Shown: positions 29,412-40,958, counted from the first letter of the stretch. The stretch: DNA of 64,000 nucleotides from Pantoea ananatis LMG 2665 (GCF_000710035.2 NZ_JMJJ01000005.1:62001-126000), one strand, 5' to 3'. Numbers and translations: made by a program. The notes: a model not told the origin generated them from the letters alone.

Positions 29412-29831
29412 AATTTATTCATTCCATAAATATAACAATCACTCATACAGTCTAACGCTTTTTACAGACTGAATTAACCTTATATGAAAATCATCTACCG
29501 CATTTATGGCGGAATGTGGCATAACCGGGTTGGAGGCATCACAAATTCGCCATTACCCTGTCAAAAAGGTTTCGCAACAAAATGATTTTGTTATTGATAT
29601 GTGGCTCACTAATCAAAAATCTATGATGAAATTTTCTGAATGCCTTCTACAGTTAAACTTAATACCCGAGGTTTTGTTGCAAGAGTGTCGCCATAAATGT
29701 TGTGCATCCCGATAACAATGATCAGGTTGGCATAAGGGTTGCTGTACTAACAGATAATATCTTCCGGGAGCTGTACGAGCACTGATTATTGCTCCTTTAC
29801 CTGTGCTAAAAACGAAAGGACGGGCATCGCT
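29412..29831 (+). promoter_or_regulatory. mipA-yeaG intergenic region with sigma-54 promoter for yeaG
   Basis: 420 bases with no gene. TGGCATAAGGGTTGCT at 29728-29743 fits the sigma-54 (RpoN) consensus TGGCAC-N5-TTGCW with the GG and GC dinucleotides correctly spaced. Transcription would start near 29754, about 78 bases before yeaG. In E. coli yeaGH is known to be under RpoN/NtrC as well as RpoS. I could not find a convincing NtrC site upstream by eye. Confidence 0.75.
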
Positions 29832-31766
29832 ATGAATATATTCGATCATTATCGTCAGCGTTATGAAGCTGCCAAGGACGAAGAGTTCACACTGCAGGAA
29901 TTTCTGACAATCTGTAAACAGGATCGCAGTGCATACGCCAACGCCGCAGAGCGACTGTTAATGGCAATCGGTGAACCCGTGATGGTGGACACCGCTCAGG
30001 AGCCACGTCTTTCCAGAATCTTTTCTAACCGGGTAATGGGCCGTTACCCGGCGTTCGAAGAGTTTTACGGTATGGAAGAAGCGATTGAACAGATCGTCTC
30101 TTATTTGAAACACGCGGCACAAGGCCTTGAAGAGAAGAAACAAATTCTCTATCTGCTGGGTCCGGTCGGGGGCGGTAAATCCTCGCTGGCGGAACGTCTC
30201 AAATCCCTGATGCAACGCGTTCCTATCTATGTGTTGAGCGCCGATGGCGAACGGAGCCCGGTTAACGATCATCCACTGTGCCTGTTCAATCCTCAGGAAG
30301 ACGCCAATATTCTGGAGAAAGAGTACGGCGTGCCGCGCCGCTACCTTGGCACCATTATGTCGCCATGGGCGGCTAAACGCCTCCATGATTTCGGCGGGGA
30401 TATCACCCGCTTTAAAGTGGTGAAAGTGTGGCCGTCGATTCTGGAGCAGTTAGCCATTGCTAAAACAGAGCCGGGCGACGAAAACAACCAGGATATCTCC
30501 GCGCTGGTCGGTAAGGTGGACATTCGTAAACTGGAAAACCATGCGCAGAACGATCCCGATGCTTACGGCTACTCGGGCGCGCTGTGCCGGGCTAACCAAG
30601 GCATCATGGAATTTGTGGAGATGTTTAAAGCACCGATTAAAGTGCTACATCCCCTGTTGACCGCCACCCAGGAAGGTAACTACAACGGTACCGAAGGCAT
30701 TTCCGCCCTGCCGTTTAACGGTATCATTCTGGCCCACTCGAACGAATCTGAGTGGGTAACGTTCCGCAACAACAAAAACAACGAGGCGTTCCTTGACCGT
30801 GTGTATATTGTTAAGGTGCCTTACTGCCTGCGCGTGTCCGAAGAGATTAAGATTTATGAGAAGCTGCTGAACCACAGTGAGCTGTCTACCGCGCCTTGCG
30901 CACCCGGCACCCTGGAAACGCTGGCGAGATTCTCCATCCTTTCGCGACTTAAGGACCCGGATAACTCCAGTATCTACTCAAAAATGCGTGTGTATGACGG
31001 TGAAAGCCTGAAAGATACCGATCCTAAGGCGAAGTCCTGGCAGGAGTATCATGATTACGCCGGCGTTGACGAAGGGATGAACGGGCTGTCAACGCGTTTC
31101 GCCTTTAAGATTCTGTCCCGCGTCTTCAACTTCGATCACACTGAAGTGGCAGCCAACCCTGTTCACCTGTTTTATGTGCTGGAGCAGCAAATTGAACGCG
31201 AGCAGTTCCCACAGGAGCAGGCGGAAAAATACCTTGAGCACCTTAAAGGTTATTTAATTCCGAAATACGCTGAGTTTATTGGCAAAGAGATTCAGACGGC
31301 TTATCTGGAATCCTATTCCGAATATGGTCAGAATATTTTCGATCGCTATGTTACCTATGCCGACTTCTGGATCCAGGATCAGGAATATCGTGACCCTGAC
31401 ACCGGACAGCTTTTTGACCGTGAGTCGCTCAATGCGGAACTGGAGAAAATCGAGAAGCCTGCCGGGATTAGTAATCCTAAAGACTTCCGTAATGAAATTG
31501 TCAATTTTGTGCTGCGTGCGCGTGCGCACAATAACGGTCGCAATCCAAACTGGACCAGTTATGAGAAACTGCGTACGGTGATTGAGAAAAAAATGTTCTC
31601 GAATACCGAGGAGCTGTTGCCGGTTATTTCGTTTAACACGAAAACCTCTACGGATGAGCAGAAGAAACACGATGATTTTGTCGATCGCATGATGGAAAAA
31701 GGCTATACCCGCAAACAGGTTCGCCTGCTGTGTGAATGGTATCTGCGCGTGCGTAAATCGTCCTGA
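29832..31766 (+). CDS. yeaG: PrkA-family serine protein kinase YeaG
   Basis: A 644-residue protein, exactly the E. coli length. It has an N-terminal AAA-type domain with the P-loop LLGPVGGGKSSLAERL near residue 110-125 and a C-terminal PrkA kinase-like domain. Family members act in stationary-phase and nitrogen-starvation adaptation in enterobacteria and in sporulation in Bacillus, where they pair with DUF444 and SpoVR proteins. It is followed by yeaH in the same direction. The third partner, ycgB (SpoVR), is only about 10 kb away here. A sigma-54 promoter is visible upstream. Confidence 0.96.
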   Translation: MNIFDHYRQRYEAAKDEEFTLQEFLTICKQDRSAYANAAERLLMAIGEPVMVDTAQEPRLSRIFSNRVMGRYPAFEEFYGMEEAIEQIVSYLKHAAQGLEEKKQILYLLGPVGGGKSSLAERLKSLMQRVPIYVLSADGERSPVNDHPLCLFNPQEDANILEKEYGVPRRYLGTIMSPWAAKRLHDFGGDITRFKVVKVWPSILEQLAIAKTEPGDENNQDISALVGKVDIRKLENHAQNDPDAYGYSGALCRANQGIMEFVEMFKAPIKVLHPLLTATQEGNYNGTEGISALPFNGIILAHSNESEWVTFRNNKNNEAFLDRVYIVKVPYCLRVSEEIKIYEKLLNHSELSTAPCAPGTLETLARFSILSRLKDPDNSSIYSKMRVYDGESLKDTDPKAKSWQEYHDYAGVDEGMNGLSTRFAFKILSRVFNFDHTEVAANPVHLFYVLEQQIEREQFPQEQAEKYLEHLKGYLIPKYAEFIGKEIQTAYLESYSEYGQNIFDRYVTYADFWIQDQEYRDPDTGQLFDRESLNAELEKIEKPAGISNPKDFRNEIVNFVLRARAHNNGRNPNWTSYEKLRTVIEKKMFSNTEELLPVISFNTKTSTDEQKKHDDFVDRMMEKGYTRKQVRLLCEWYLRVRKSS

Positions 31767-31783
31767 TCAGAGTCTGTAAGCAA

Positions 31784-33133
<1,350 letters not shown>

Positions 33134-33139
33134 CACATC

Positions 33140-33167
33140 AAGCCGACGCTCTGTCGGCTTTTTTTTT
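33140..33167 (+). terminator. Terminator of yeaGH
   Basis: AGCCGAC (33141-33147) and GTCGGCT (33153-33159), 5-base loop, followed by eight further T. Confidence 0.9.
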
Positions 33168-33379
33168 GCGTAATAACCTGTTAAAACATGGCCTTTCCTG
33201 CAACAACTCCTCCAACTCCTCTATTAATATCGTTTAACCGGATTAACCAAGGCATTAGCAATTGATATAAATTGCAAAATGACCATGACAACTCATTGAT
33301 AAAACATTATCTTGCAGAGATAGCATGGATGTTTCTACACATTAGCTGACATTGACTGCCGAATCTCAGGAGACCGCGT

Positions 33380-35107
33380 TTGAACCACACTATTGTTTAT
33401 AGTCTTTTTATTATTGGCTCCGTGCTGGTTGCGTCGAGTATCTTACTCAGCTCTTTTTCATCCCGTCTTGGCATTCCTATTCTGGTGATATTTCTGGCAC
33501 TGGGCATGCTGGCCGGCGTGGATGGCATTGGCGGCATCGCCTTCGATAACTATCCCGCCGCTTACCTTATCTCTAACCTTGCCCTGGCGATTATCCTGCT
33601 GGACGGTGGGATGCGTACCAAAGCCAGCTCCTTCAAGGTGGCGCTGGGGCCGGCCCTGTCACTGGCAACGGTAGGCGTAATGATTACGGCTGGCCTGACC
33701 GGCGTGGCCGCGGCCTGGCTCTTCAGGCTGGATATGATGCAGGGCTTTCTGATCGGTGCCATTATTGGCTCTACCGATGCGGCAGCCGTTTTTTCACTGC
33801 TTGGGGATAAAGGCCTGAACGAACGCGTCAGCTCAACGCTGGAAATTGAGTCAGGCAGCAACGATCCCATGGCCGTGTTTCTCACTATCACGCTGATTGA
33901 AATGATCGAGCAGGGCAAAACCGGTCTTGACTGGATGTTTCTCGTGCATCTCATCCAACAGTTCGGCCTGGGCATCGTACTTGGACTGGGCGGCGGCTGG
34001 GCCCTGCAGCAGCTCATAAACCGCATCAACCTGGCACCCGGCCTGTATCCCTTGTTGGCACTCAGCGGTGGGATTCTGGTGTTCGCCCTGACAACGGTGC
34101 TGGAAGGCAGCGGCATTCTGGCCGTGTATCTGTGCGGCTTTTTACTGGGTAACAGCCCCATCCGTAACCGATTTGGCATTCTGCAAACCTTTGACGGTAT
34201 GGCGTGGCTCAGTCAGATAGGGATGTTTATCGTGCTGGGCCTGTTGGTCACACCTTCCGATCTCTGGCATATTGCGGTTCCGGCAATGATCCTCTCCCTG
34301 TGGTTGATTTTGGTTGCGCGCCCCCTCTCCGTGTTTATCGGCCTGTTGCCCTTCCGCGGTTTTACAGGCCGTGAACGGATTTTTATCAGCTGGGTCGGCC
34401 TGCGGGGCGCGGTTCCGATCATCCTGGCGGTATTCCCGATGATGGCCGGACTTGAAAACGCATCACTCTATTTCAACATCGCCTTCTTTGTCGTGCTGGT
34501 CTCCCTGATGCTGCAGGGCACCTCGCTGGGCTATGCGGCAAAAAAAGCCAAAGTGGTGGTACCTCCCACGGCATCGCCTGTCAGCCGAATTGGCTTAGAT
34601 ATCCACCCGGAAAATCCCTGGGAGCAGTTTGTTTACCAGCTCAGTGCCGACAAATGGTGCGTGGGCGCTGCGCTGCGTGATTTACAGATGCCGCGTGAAA
34701 CCCGCATTGCTGCCCTGTTTCGGGATAATGTGCTGATGCATCCCAACGGGGCGACACGATTAAAAGAAAACGACGTTATCTGCGTGATTGGACGTGAGCG
34801 TGACCTGCCTGCGCTAGGAAAAATGTTCAGTCAGTCGCCGCCCGTCGCGCTGGACCAGCGTTTCTTTGGTGACTTTATTCTGGATGCCGACGCGCGCCTG
34901 AACGACGTGGCGCAAATTTACGGCCTTGAACTGGACGAACAGACCAATGCTCAACAATCGCTCGGGCAGCTGATGCTTGGCATGCTGGGTGGCACGCCCG
35001 TCGTGGGCGATCAGGTTGAATGGAATCAACTGACCTGGACCGTGGCGGAAAAAGAAGATAATCAGATTGTGAAAATTGGTGTGCGCCCAAGTGAAGACAA
35101 AGAATAA
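33380..35107 (+). CDS. cvrA: K+/H+ antiporter CvrA (NhaP2 type)
   Basis: CPA1-family cation/proton antiporter of 575 residues (E. coli 578), important for volume and potassium control at low osmolarity. It starts with TTG at 33380, nine bases after AGGAG; the E. coli protein aligns from the same point. About 12 membrane spans fill residues 1-395, with transport-core motifs [15 protein letters not shown] and [15 protein letters not shown] and [14 protein letters not shown] cytoplasmic RCK/TrkA-C-like regulatory part follows (about 400-575, with [16 protein letters not shown]). In E. coli it is convergent with dadX. Here three inserted genes lie between. Confidence 0.95.
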   Translation: MNHTIVYSLFIIGSVLVASSILLSSFSSRLGIPILVIFLALGMLAGVDGIGGIAFDNYPAAYLISNLALAIILLDGGMRTKASSFKVALGPALSLATVGVMITAGLTGVAAAWLFRLDMMQGFLIGAIIGSTDAAAVFSLLGDKGLNERVSSTLEIESGSNDPMAVFLTITLIEMIEQGKTGLDWMFLVHLIQQFGLGIVLGLGGGWALQQLINRINLAPGLYPLLALSGGILVFALTTVLEGSGILAVYLCGFLLGNSPIRNRFGILQTFDGMAWLSQIGMFIVLGLLVTPSDLWHIAVPAMILSLWLILVARPLSVFIGLLPFRGFTGRERIFISWVGLRGAVPIILAVFPMMAGLENASLYFNIAFFVVLVSLMLQGTSLGYAAKKAKVVVPPTASPVSRIGLDIHPENPWEQFVYQLSADKWCVGAALRDLQMPRETRIAALFRDNVLMHPNGATRLKENDVICVIGRERDLPALGKMFSQSPPVALDQRFFGDFILDADARLNDVAQIYGLELDEQTNAQQSLGQLMLGMLGGTPVVGDQVEWNQLTWTVAEKEDNQIVKIGVRPSEDKE

Positions 35108-35183
35108 TCTTACTTCGCTGGCGCGTTAAATGGGCTGAATTGCACTACGCTTTTATAACATTCAGTGAAAACGGGAGTTATCC

Positions 35184-35417
35184 ATGGGTCACGTGGTTAA
35201 AATTGGTCGCTACGAAATTGTCGATGCAGAATTCAGCAGCGAAAAACCGCTGACAGTGAGTATTCCCTGCCACACCAACCCCGGACTGAGCTATCAGCTC
35301 GACGGCTGGGATCACGACACCAGCGTTCCGGCATGGATCGACGATAAAGAGGTCATTTTACATATCGCTCACTACGATAAGCAGCAAGACCGGTGGGTAT
35401 TAAAAGAACCGGCCTGA
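35184..35417 (+). CDS. Conserved small protein of unknown function (77 aa)
   Basis: A small soluble protein with GGGAG eight bases before its ATG. It has no signal peptide or membrane span. It is acidic and rich in Asp, His and Trp (SYQLDGWDHDTSVPAWIDD, then EVILHIAHYDKQQDRWV), suggesting a compact beta-rich fold. I do not recognise it. It follows cvrA by 76 bases and is followed by a clear hairpin, so it may be the tail of a cvrA transcript. E. coli has no such gene at this place. Confidence 0.75.
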   Translation: MGHVVKIGRYEIVDAEFSSEKPLTVSIPCHTNPGLSYQLDGWDHDTSVPAWIDDKEVILHIAHYDKQQDRWVLKEPA

Positions 35418-35425
35418 GCCTGAGT

Positions 35426-35456
35426 ATTACCGCCAGTCAGTTGATTTGGCGGTAAT
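35426..35456 (+). terminator. Hairpin after the 77-aa gene
   Basis: ATTACCGCC (35426-35434) and GGCGGTAAT (35448-35456) form a perfect 9-bp stem with a 13-base loop, followed by TCCTAAAAA. It is a likely terminator, weakened by the lack of a T-run. Confidence 0.55.
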
Positions 35457-35793
35457 TCCTAAAAAGTGGCCCTGGCCGCACGGCTTATAGGTTATACTTT
35501 TAAAATATTATTTTCCAAATCAGCCATTTAAGCCAATTCTGCGCAATTTTCACCTGGTTTTTTAAGAATTCTTCCGTATTAACTCCGTCAAATATCTCCT
35601 GCATACTCTCTTTCAGTGCTGCAATTTTACGTGACTCAAATCACGCTTAGTAACGGTTTATTTGTAGCATCAATGGCTCTAATGACTGTAACAAACTGAA
35701 AACATCCCGGTTTCGGGTTTTCAGTCGTTAACCCCTGAACGCGTACTTGATTCTGGTCAGGCCATCTTTTACTTAATTAAGAGAGCAGGTTTT
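35457..35793 (+). promoter_or_regulatory. Leader of the WbaP-like gene with RcsAB-like site
   Basis: 337 bases without a gene. TAAGAATTCTTCCG at 35563-35576 resembles the RcsAB box (TAAGAATATTCCTA) at about 9 of 14 positions; RcsAB drives exopolysaccharide genes in Erwinia and Pantoea. A second element at 35696-35724 is a bulged hairpin (CTGAAAA with TTTTCAG, CCCG with CGGG, loop GTTT) in the presumed leader. Site identity is inference from sequence likeness and gene context. Confidence 0.4.
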
Positions 35794-37260
35794 ATGGCAA
35801 GTACAATGGTAATAAACAATGCGAGTCGCTCATGGAGCGGTCTTCGTAAGAATATTCTGGTAAAGTTTGCACTGAGTTTTTCAGACCTTATTGCGCTGAA
35901 CCTGGCGCTGTTTCTCTCTGCCGCTACCGTGCAGGGTATTTGGGGAGATTTGGATGCGTTTATTCCGCCGCATCAAATTGAAAACCGTTTTATTGCGCAG
36001 TTTATTATGTCGGTATTATGTACCGGCTGGTTTTGGATGCGCCTGCGTCACTACACCTACCGCAAACCCTTTTGGTTCGAACTGAAAGAAATTGTGAAAA
36101 CACTGGTTGTTTTCTCCCTGCTCGATCTGGCATTAATCGCGTTTTCTAAATGGGACTTCTCCCGCATGGTGTGGGTGTTCAGCTGGAGCTATGAGCTGCT
36201 GCTGCTGCCGCTGCTGCGCGCAGGCGTTAAAAGTGCCATTAATAAAGCCGGTCAGTGGCAAAAAGAAACCATCATTATTGGCTCTGGCCGTAACGCTACC
36301 GAAGCCTATGCGGCCTTACAAAGTGAAGAAATCCTGGGATATAACGTTCAGGCATTTATTTCCGTAGAAGATGCGCCGCTGCAGCAGAGCGTGAATGGCG
36401 TACCGGTCATTTCTGCCAACGATATTAACTGGAGCACCATCGATCGCGACAACGTGCAGTTTATTGTCGCGATGGAGTACGAGCAGCAGCCGGAGCGCGA
36501 TCGCTGGTTGAAGTTTTTGTCAAAAATGAACTGCCGGTCAGTGTCGGTGATCCCAACCCTGCGTGGCGTCCCGCTTTACGGCACGGACATGTCGTTTATC
36601 TTTAGCCATGAAGTGATGATTTTGCGCGTCAGTAATAACCTGGCAAAGCATTCGTCACGTTTCCTTAAGCGCAGTTTCGATATTGTTGTGGCGTCGTTAC
36701 TGCTGCTGTTCCTGGCACCGGTCTTTGCCCTGCTCTGCTATATGGTCAAGCGTGATGGGGGCAATGCCATCTATGGTCACGAACGTATCGGGCAGGATGG
36801 CAGAAAGTTCAAGTGTCTGAAGTTCCGCTCAATGGTGACCAATTCCAAAGAGGTGCTGGAAAGCTTGCTGGCAACCAGTGAAGAAGCGCGTCGGGAATGG
36901 GACAAAGACTTTAAGCTCAAGAAGGATCCGCGTATTACCCGCATCGGCGGCTTCCTGCGTAAAACCAGCCTGGATGAGCTGCCGCAGCTGTGGAACGTGA
37001 TCCGCGGGGAGATGAGCCTGGTGGGGCCGCGTCCGGTGATTGAGGCTGAGCTTGAGCGCTACGCCGGCGATGTGGATTACTACCTGATGGCGAAACCGGG
37101 AATGACTGGGCTATGGCAGGTCAGCGGACGTAACGATATTGATTACGATACCCGCGTCTATTTCGACTCCTGGTATGTTAAAAACTGGGCGTTATGGACA
37201 GACATCGCCATCCTGTTTAAAACGGCCGGTGTGGTTTTCCGCCGCGACGGCGCCTACTGA
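35794..37260 (+). CDS. Undecaprenyl-phosphate galactose phosphotransferase, WbaP/AmsG type
   Basis: Transfers galactose-1-phosphate from UDP-galactose to the lipid carrier undecaprenyl phosphate, the first step of exopolysaccharide or O-antigen repeat assembly. It has 488 residues. There are four N-terminal membrane spans (about 25-155), a CoA-binding-like Rossmann region (TIIIGSGRNATEAYAAL), a hydrophobic hook near 305-330, and the C-terminal catalytic domain with YGHERIGQDGRKFKCLKFRS, DELPQLWNVIRGEMSLVGPR and GMTGLWQVSGR. It stands alone, away from any exopolysaccharide cluster. Pantoea stewartii is reported to have a second such gene outside its main cluster (wceG2); this may be its relative, but that is from memory. 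Confidence 0.88.
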   Translation: MASTMVINNASRSWSGLRKNILVKFALSFSDLIALNLALFLSAATVQGIWGDLDAFIPPHQIENRFIAQFIMSVLCTGWFWMRLRHYTYRKPFWFELKEIVKTLVVFSLLDLALIAFSKWDFSRMVWVFSWSYELLLLPLLRAGVKSAINKAGQWQKETIIIGSGRNATEAYAALQSEEILGYNVQAFISVEDAPLQQSVNGVPVISANDINWSTIDRDNVQFIVAMEYEQQPERDRWLKFLSKMNCRSVSVIPTLRGVPLYGTDMSFIFSHEVMILRVSNNLAKHSSRFLKRSFDIVVASLLLLFLAPVFALLCYMVKRDGGNAIYGHERIGQDGRKFKCLKFRSMVTNSKEVLESLLATSEEARREWDKDFKLKKDPRITRIGGFLRKTSLDELPQLWNVIRGEMSLVGPRPVIEAELERYAGDVDYYLMAKPGMTGLWQVSGRNDIDYDTRVYFDSWYVKNWALWTDIAILFKTAGVVFRRDGAY

Positions 37261-37381
37261 TTTAGCATGCGATGCCTGTTTCAGCAGGCATCGCCATTTC
37301 TCCCGGTAATTTGCTTTCCTTTTTCGCTGTTAATCATTACCCTCTTTCCTCGCTTTATCGAACGTTTACCCTCTGGTTGCT

Positions 37382-38575
37382 ATGCAAAAATATACCTTAT
37401 TGCTATTGAGCCTGGTGCTGCTGGCACCTTTAGGCATTGATCTCTATTTACCCACGCTGCCGCAGATTGCTGAAGGCTTATCGACGCCCGTCGCCCTGGT
37501 ACAAACCACGATCCCGCTTTTCTTACTGATTATGGGGCTGGGACAGTTGGTCAGTGGCCCGCTGGTGGACAACTATGGCCGTAAGCCCATCGCCTTACTG
37601 GGCCTGGCGCTGTACATCGCCGGCAGCGTCATTGCCGCGACGGCGACCACTTTCCCGCTATTTTTAATTGCCCGACTGGTTCAGGGCTGCGCGGTCTGCT
37701 GCAGCGCGGTGGTGGCTTTTAGCGGCGTGCGTGACCGACTCAGTGGTGATGACGCCGCCCGGGCTTACGGCTTCCTGAACGGGGCACTGAATATTGTGCC
37801 TGCTCTGGCGCCGTTGCTGGGTGGCATTCTGGCCAGCGCCTTCGACTGGCGCGCGCCGTTCTGGTTCCTGTGTGCCTATGCGGCAGTCGTGATGCTAATG
37901 GTCATCATCTGGCTGCCTGAAACGCGTCCGGCGGATACGCTGCGCGTGAAGGGCCTTCCGATAAACCAGTACGCCGCGATTCTCCGCCAGCCGCGCTTTT
38001 TGGCGTTTGCCTTTGCCAATGCCGGCGCGCTGGGGATGGTGCTGACCTATGTCTCGCTGGCCCCGCAGGTATTAATGACCGAAGGGGGACTTTCGCCTCT
38101 GGCCTTCTCGTTTGCCTTTGGTGCAAATGGTTTTTGGATCATGCTGGTCAGCGTGGTGGTGAATAAAGCGATTCGCAAAGCGGGCCGACCATTTTGCCTT
38201 GCCATCGGTTTTATCACCATGTTGACGGGTGCCGTTCTGCTTGTGGCGGGAATGACCTTGTTGCCTGACAGCCTGCAGTTCCATTGGGCGCTGTATATGT
38301 TCCCGGTGGCGGTCGCCGTAGCCGGGCTGGCTTTCACCGTTGGGCCAGCCACCAGCTATGCGCTGGAACCCTATCAGCAGCAGGCAGGCGTGGCCTCGGC
38401 GCTGCAGGGATTTATCCAGATGGCGGGAGGCGCAGCAGGCAGCCTGATCGTGGTGGCTCTGCCGGTAGCGGAGAAACTGTCATTAACGTTGATGATGCTG
38501 CTGGGCGCAGCGCTGGCCTTCCTGGCCTGGCGCTGCAGTAAGAAAATGCAAAGCCGGATTACCGCCGTTAACTGA
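37382..38575 (+). CDS. Bcr/CflA-type MFS multidrug exporter
   Basis: Major-facilitator transporter of 397 residues with 12 spans. It shows the DHA1 family motif A in GPLVDNYGRKPIALLG and motif C-like GFLNGALNIVPALAPLLGG, both typical of the Bcr/CflA drug-resistance group. The natural substrate is unknown. It starts with ATG at 37382. The first segment (LLLLSLVLLAPLGIDLYLPT) carries the conserved DLYLP. Its 3' end overlaps the convergent dadX by 8 bases. It is the last of three genes inserted between cvrA and dadX relative to E. coli. Confidence 0.88.
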   Translation: MQKYTLLLLSLVLLAPLGIDLYLPTLPQIAEGLSTPVALVQTTIPLFLLIMGLGQLVSGPLVDNYGRKPIALLGLALYIAGSVIAATATTFPLFLIARLVQGCAVCCSAVVAFSGVRDRLSGDDAARAYGFLNGALNIVPALAPLLGGILASAFDWRAPFWFLCAYAAVVMLMVIIWLPETRPADTLRVKGLPINQYAAILRQPRFLAFAFANAGALGMVLTYVSLAPQVLMTEGGLSPLAFSFAFGANGFWIMLVSVVVNKAIRKAGRPFCLAIGFITMLTGAVLLVAGMTLLPDSLQFHWALYMFPVAVAVAGLAFTVGPATSYALEPYQQQAGVASALQGFIQMAGGAAGSLIVVALPVAEKLSLTLMMLLGAALAFLAWRCSKKMQSRITAVN

Positions 38576-39638
38576 TTTTAACCGGAACGCGTGGGGCCAG
38601 CGCGCACATCAGCTCATAGCCCACCGTTCCGGCTGCTTTCGCCACCTGATCGATTTTGACATTTTCCCCCCATAACTCCACGGACGAGCCAATGCCAGCC
38701 TGCGGGCACGGCGTGAGATCCACCGTTATCATATCCATCGAAACCGCGCCGACAACCTGCGTCATTATCCCGTCAACGGCAACAGGTGTTCCTGTCGGCG
38801 CATGACGTGGATAGCCGTCCGCATAACCGCAGGCAACCACGCCGATACGCTGCGGCTGGGTTGCATGATAGCGATAACCATAGCCGACGCCATCACCGGC
38901 CTGCAGCTGCTGTACGCCGATAATCTCGCTGCTCAGTGTCATGACCGGTTTTAGTCCGCTGCTGGCGATATCCTGCCAGTTCCCGCTTGGCGAAGCGCCA
39001 TACAAGATGATGCCCGGACGTACCCAGTCGTAATGCGCTTCAGGATGCCACAACGTGCAGGCCGAATTGGATAATGACACCGGACTGTCCAGCCCTTCCG
39101 TAGCCTGTGCGATGCGTTTAAGCGGCTCGACGATTCCGTCAGGATTTTCCGCATCGGCAAAGTGCGCCATCAGGGTAATGTCTCCGACATTTTCGAGCGC
39201 ACGCAGCTTATGCCAGATTCCGTTGACCTGTTCAGGACGAAACCCCAGCCGGTTCATGCCGCTGTTGATCTTGAGATAGAGATCAACGGGCGCAGAGAGC
39301 GTGGCGTTTGCCAGGGCGTGAATTTGCCAGTTGCTGTGCACGCTGGTCGTCAGCCGGTAGCGATCAATCAATGCCAGATCGTCAGGGTGAAAAAAGCCTT
39401 CAAGCAGCAATATCGGCTTCTTCCAGCCCTGCTCGCGCAGCAAAATGGCCTCTTCCATGTTGAGTAGCGCGAAACCATCCGTGGCGGACAGGCTTTCCCA
39501 TACGCGGGCGATGCCGTGACCGTAAGCGTTGGCTTTCACCACTGACCAGACGCGTGACGTCGGGGCCGCCCGGCGCACAATCGCCAGATTATGTCGCAAC
39601 GCCTGTTGATCGATGGTCGCGACAATTGGACGTGACAT
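38568..39638 (-). CDS. dadX: Catabolic alanine racemase
   Basis: PLP enzyme converting L-alanine to D-alanine for catabolism by DadA. It has 356 residues, as in E. coli. The PLP lysine is Lys35 in VVKANAYGHG. The second catalytic base tyrosine lies in GVGYGYRYHAT, and MDMITVDLT and NSGMNRLGFR are family landmarks. It is 18 bases downstream of dadA with GGAGAGG before its start, forming the dadAX operon. Confidence 0.96.
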   Translation of the reverse strand: MSRPIVATIDQQALRHNLAIVRRAAPTSRVWSVVKANAYGHGIARVWESLSATDGFALLNMEEAILLREQGWKKPILLLEGFFHPDDLALIDRYRLTTSVHSNWQIHALANATLSAPVDLYLKINSGMNRLGFRPEQVNGIWHKLRALENVGDITLMAHFADAENPDGIVEPLKRIAQATEGLDSPVSLSNSACTLWHPEAHYDWVRPGIILYGASPSGNWQDIASSGLKPVMTLSSEIIGVQQLQAGDGVGYGYRYHATQPQRIGVVACGYADGYPRHAPTGTPVAVDGIMTQVVGAVSMDMITVDLTPCPQAGIGSSVELWGENVKIDQVAKAAGTVGYELMCALAPRVPVKIS

Positions 39639-39656
39639 ATTCCTCTCCCTGAAGGC

Positions 39657-40958
39657 TTAACGTACTGCGTTAACGTTATGAAGCGGCGATCGGGTCGCCG
39701 CAAAACCGGGTAAATAACGAAAGACGGTAAGATCGTCCGCGGCTATCGCGGATGAGGTACCGGATATGACGTCAGCCAGTAACTGACCGGAGCCGCACGC
39801 CATTGTCCATCCCAAGGTGCCGTGGCCGGTATTCAGGAAAAGATTCGAAAGCGGCGTGGCACCGACCACCGGCGTCCCGTCTGGCGTCATGGGACGCAGA
39901 CCGGTCCAGAAGCTGGCCTGACCGACATCTCCCCCCTCAGGATAGAGATCTGTGACCACCATCTCCAGCGTTTCGCGACGCGCCTCAAGCAGTTTGGTGT
40001 TAAAACCCACAATCTCCGCCATACCGCCGACGCGAATACGGTTATCGAAGCGTGTCACCGCCACTTTATAGGTTTCATCGAGGATCGTTGAAACCGGGGC
40101 GGCATCGGGATTGGTCACCGGTATGGTCAGGGAATAGCCTTTGAGCGGGTAAACAGGAATATCGACGATGTTTTTCATCAATGAGGTTGAGTAGGCTCCC
40201 AGCGCGACCACATAGCTGTCACCTTTGATCACTTCCTCACCGCACTTCACCCCATAAATACGATTACCGTCACGCAGGAGCTGATCGATCGGCGTATTAA
40301 ACCGGAAGACAACGCCAGCCTCTTCAGCCATTTTGGCCAGACGCTGCGTGAAAAGCTGGCAATCGCCGGTTTCATCGTTAGGCAGGCGCAAGCCGCCAGT
40401 GAGTTTATGCTGTGTTGCTGCCAGTGCCGGTTCCACGCTGGCCAGCTGGTGCGCCTCCAGCAATTCATAGGGCACACCGGCCTCACGTAGCACCGCAATA
40501 TCTTTGCTGGCGCTGTCGAACTGCTGCTGGGTTCGAAACAGCTGCAGCGTGCCGCCCTGACGACCTTCATAGGCGATGCCGGTTTCCGCACGCAACGCTT
40601 TGAGACAGTCACGGCTGTATTCGGCCAGGCGGACCATACGGCTTTTGTTTTGCTGGTAGTGACGCATATCGCAATTGCGCAGCATGTTCCACATCCATTC
40701 GAGCTGGAAGCGACTGCCGTCCAGACGGATAGCCAGCGGCGCATGGCGCTGAAACATCCACTTCATCGCTTTAAGCGGCACGCCCGGCGCCGCCCAGGGG
40801 GCAGCATAACCTGGGGAGATTTGCCCGGCATTGGCGGCACTGGTTTCCATCGCAGGCTGAGGCTGACGATCGATCACGGTGACCTGGTGTCCGGCACGCG
40901 CCAGATACCATGCGCTCGTTACCCCTACTACGCCACTCCCAAGAATCACTACGTGCAT
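39657..40958 (-). CDS. dadA: D-amino acid dehydrogenase, small subunit
   Basis: FAD-dependent membrane-associated dehydrogenase that oxidises D-alanine to pyruvate and ammonia, passing electrons to the respiratory chain. It has 433 residues (E. coli 432). The FAD-binding motif is [18 protein letters not shown] at the N-terminus, followed by [35 protein letters not shown] near the C-terminus completes the FAD site. It is the first gene of dadAX, divergent from ycgB. In E. coli the operon is induced by alanine and controlled by Lrp and CRP. Confidence 0.97.
   Translation of the reverse strand: MHVVILGSGVVGVTSAWYLARAGHQVTVIDRQPQPAMETSAANAGQISPGYAAPWAAPGVPLKAMKWMFQRHAPLAIRLDGSRFQLEWMWNMLRNCDMRHYQQNKSRMVRLAEYSRDCLKALRAETGIAYEGRQGGTLQLFRTQQQFDSASKDIAVLREAGVPYELLEAHQLASVEPALAATQHKLTGGLRLPNDETGDCQLFTQRLAKMAEEAGVVFRFNTPIDQLLRDGNRIYGVKCGEEVIKGDSYVVALGAYSTSLMKNIVDIPVYPLKGYSLTIPVTNPDAAPVSTILDETYKVAVTRFDNRIRVGGMAEIVGFNTKLLEARRETLEMVVTDLYPEGGDVGQASFWTGLRPMTPDGTPVVGATPLSNLFLNTGHGTLGWTMACGSGQLLADVISGTSSAIAADDLTVFRYLPGFAATRSPLHNVNAVR

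Noticed and set aside
35448-35460. GGCGGTAAT resembling the ops element (GGCGGTAGC) of RfaH-controlled polysaccharide operons
   Set aside because: It is the 3' arm of a perfect hairpin after the 77-residue gene, and the critical GC of GTAGC is absent.
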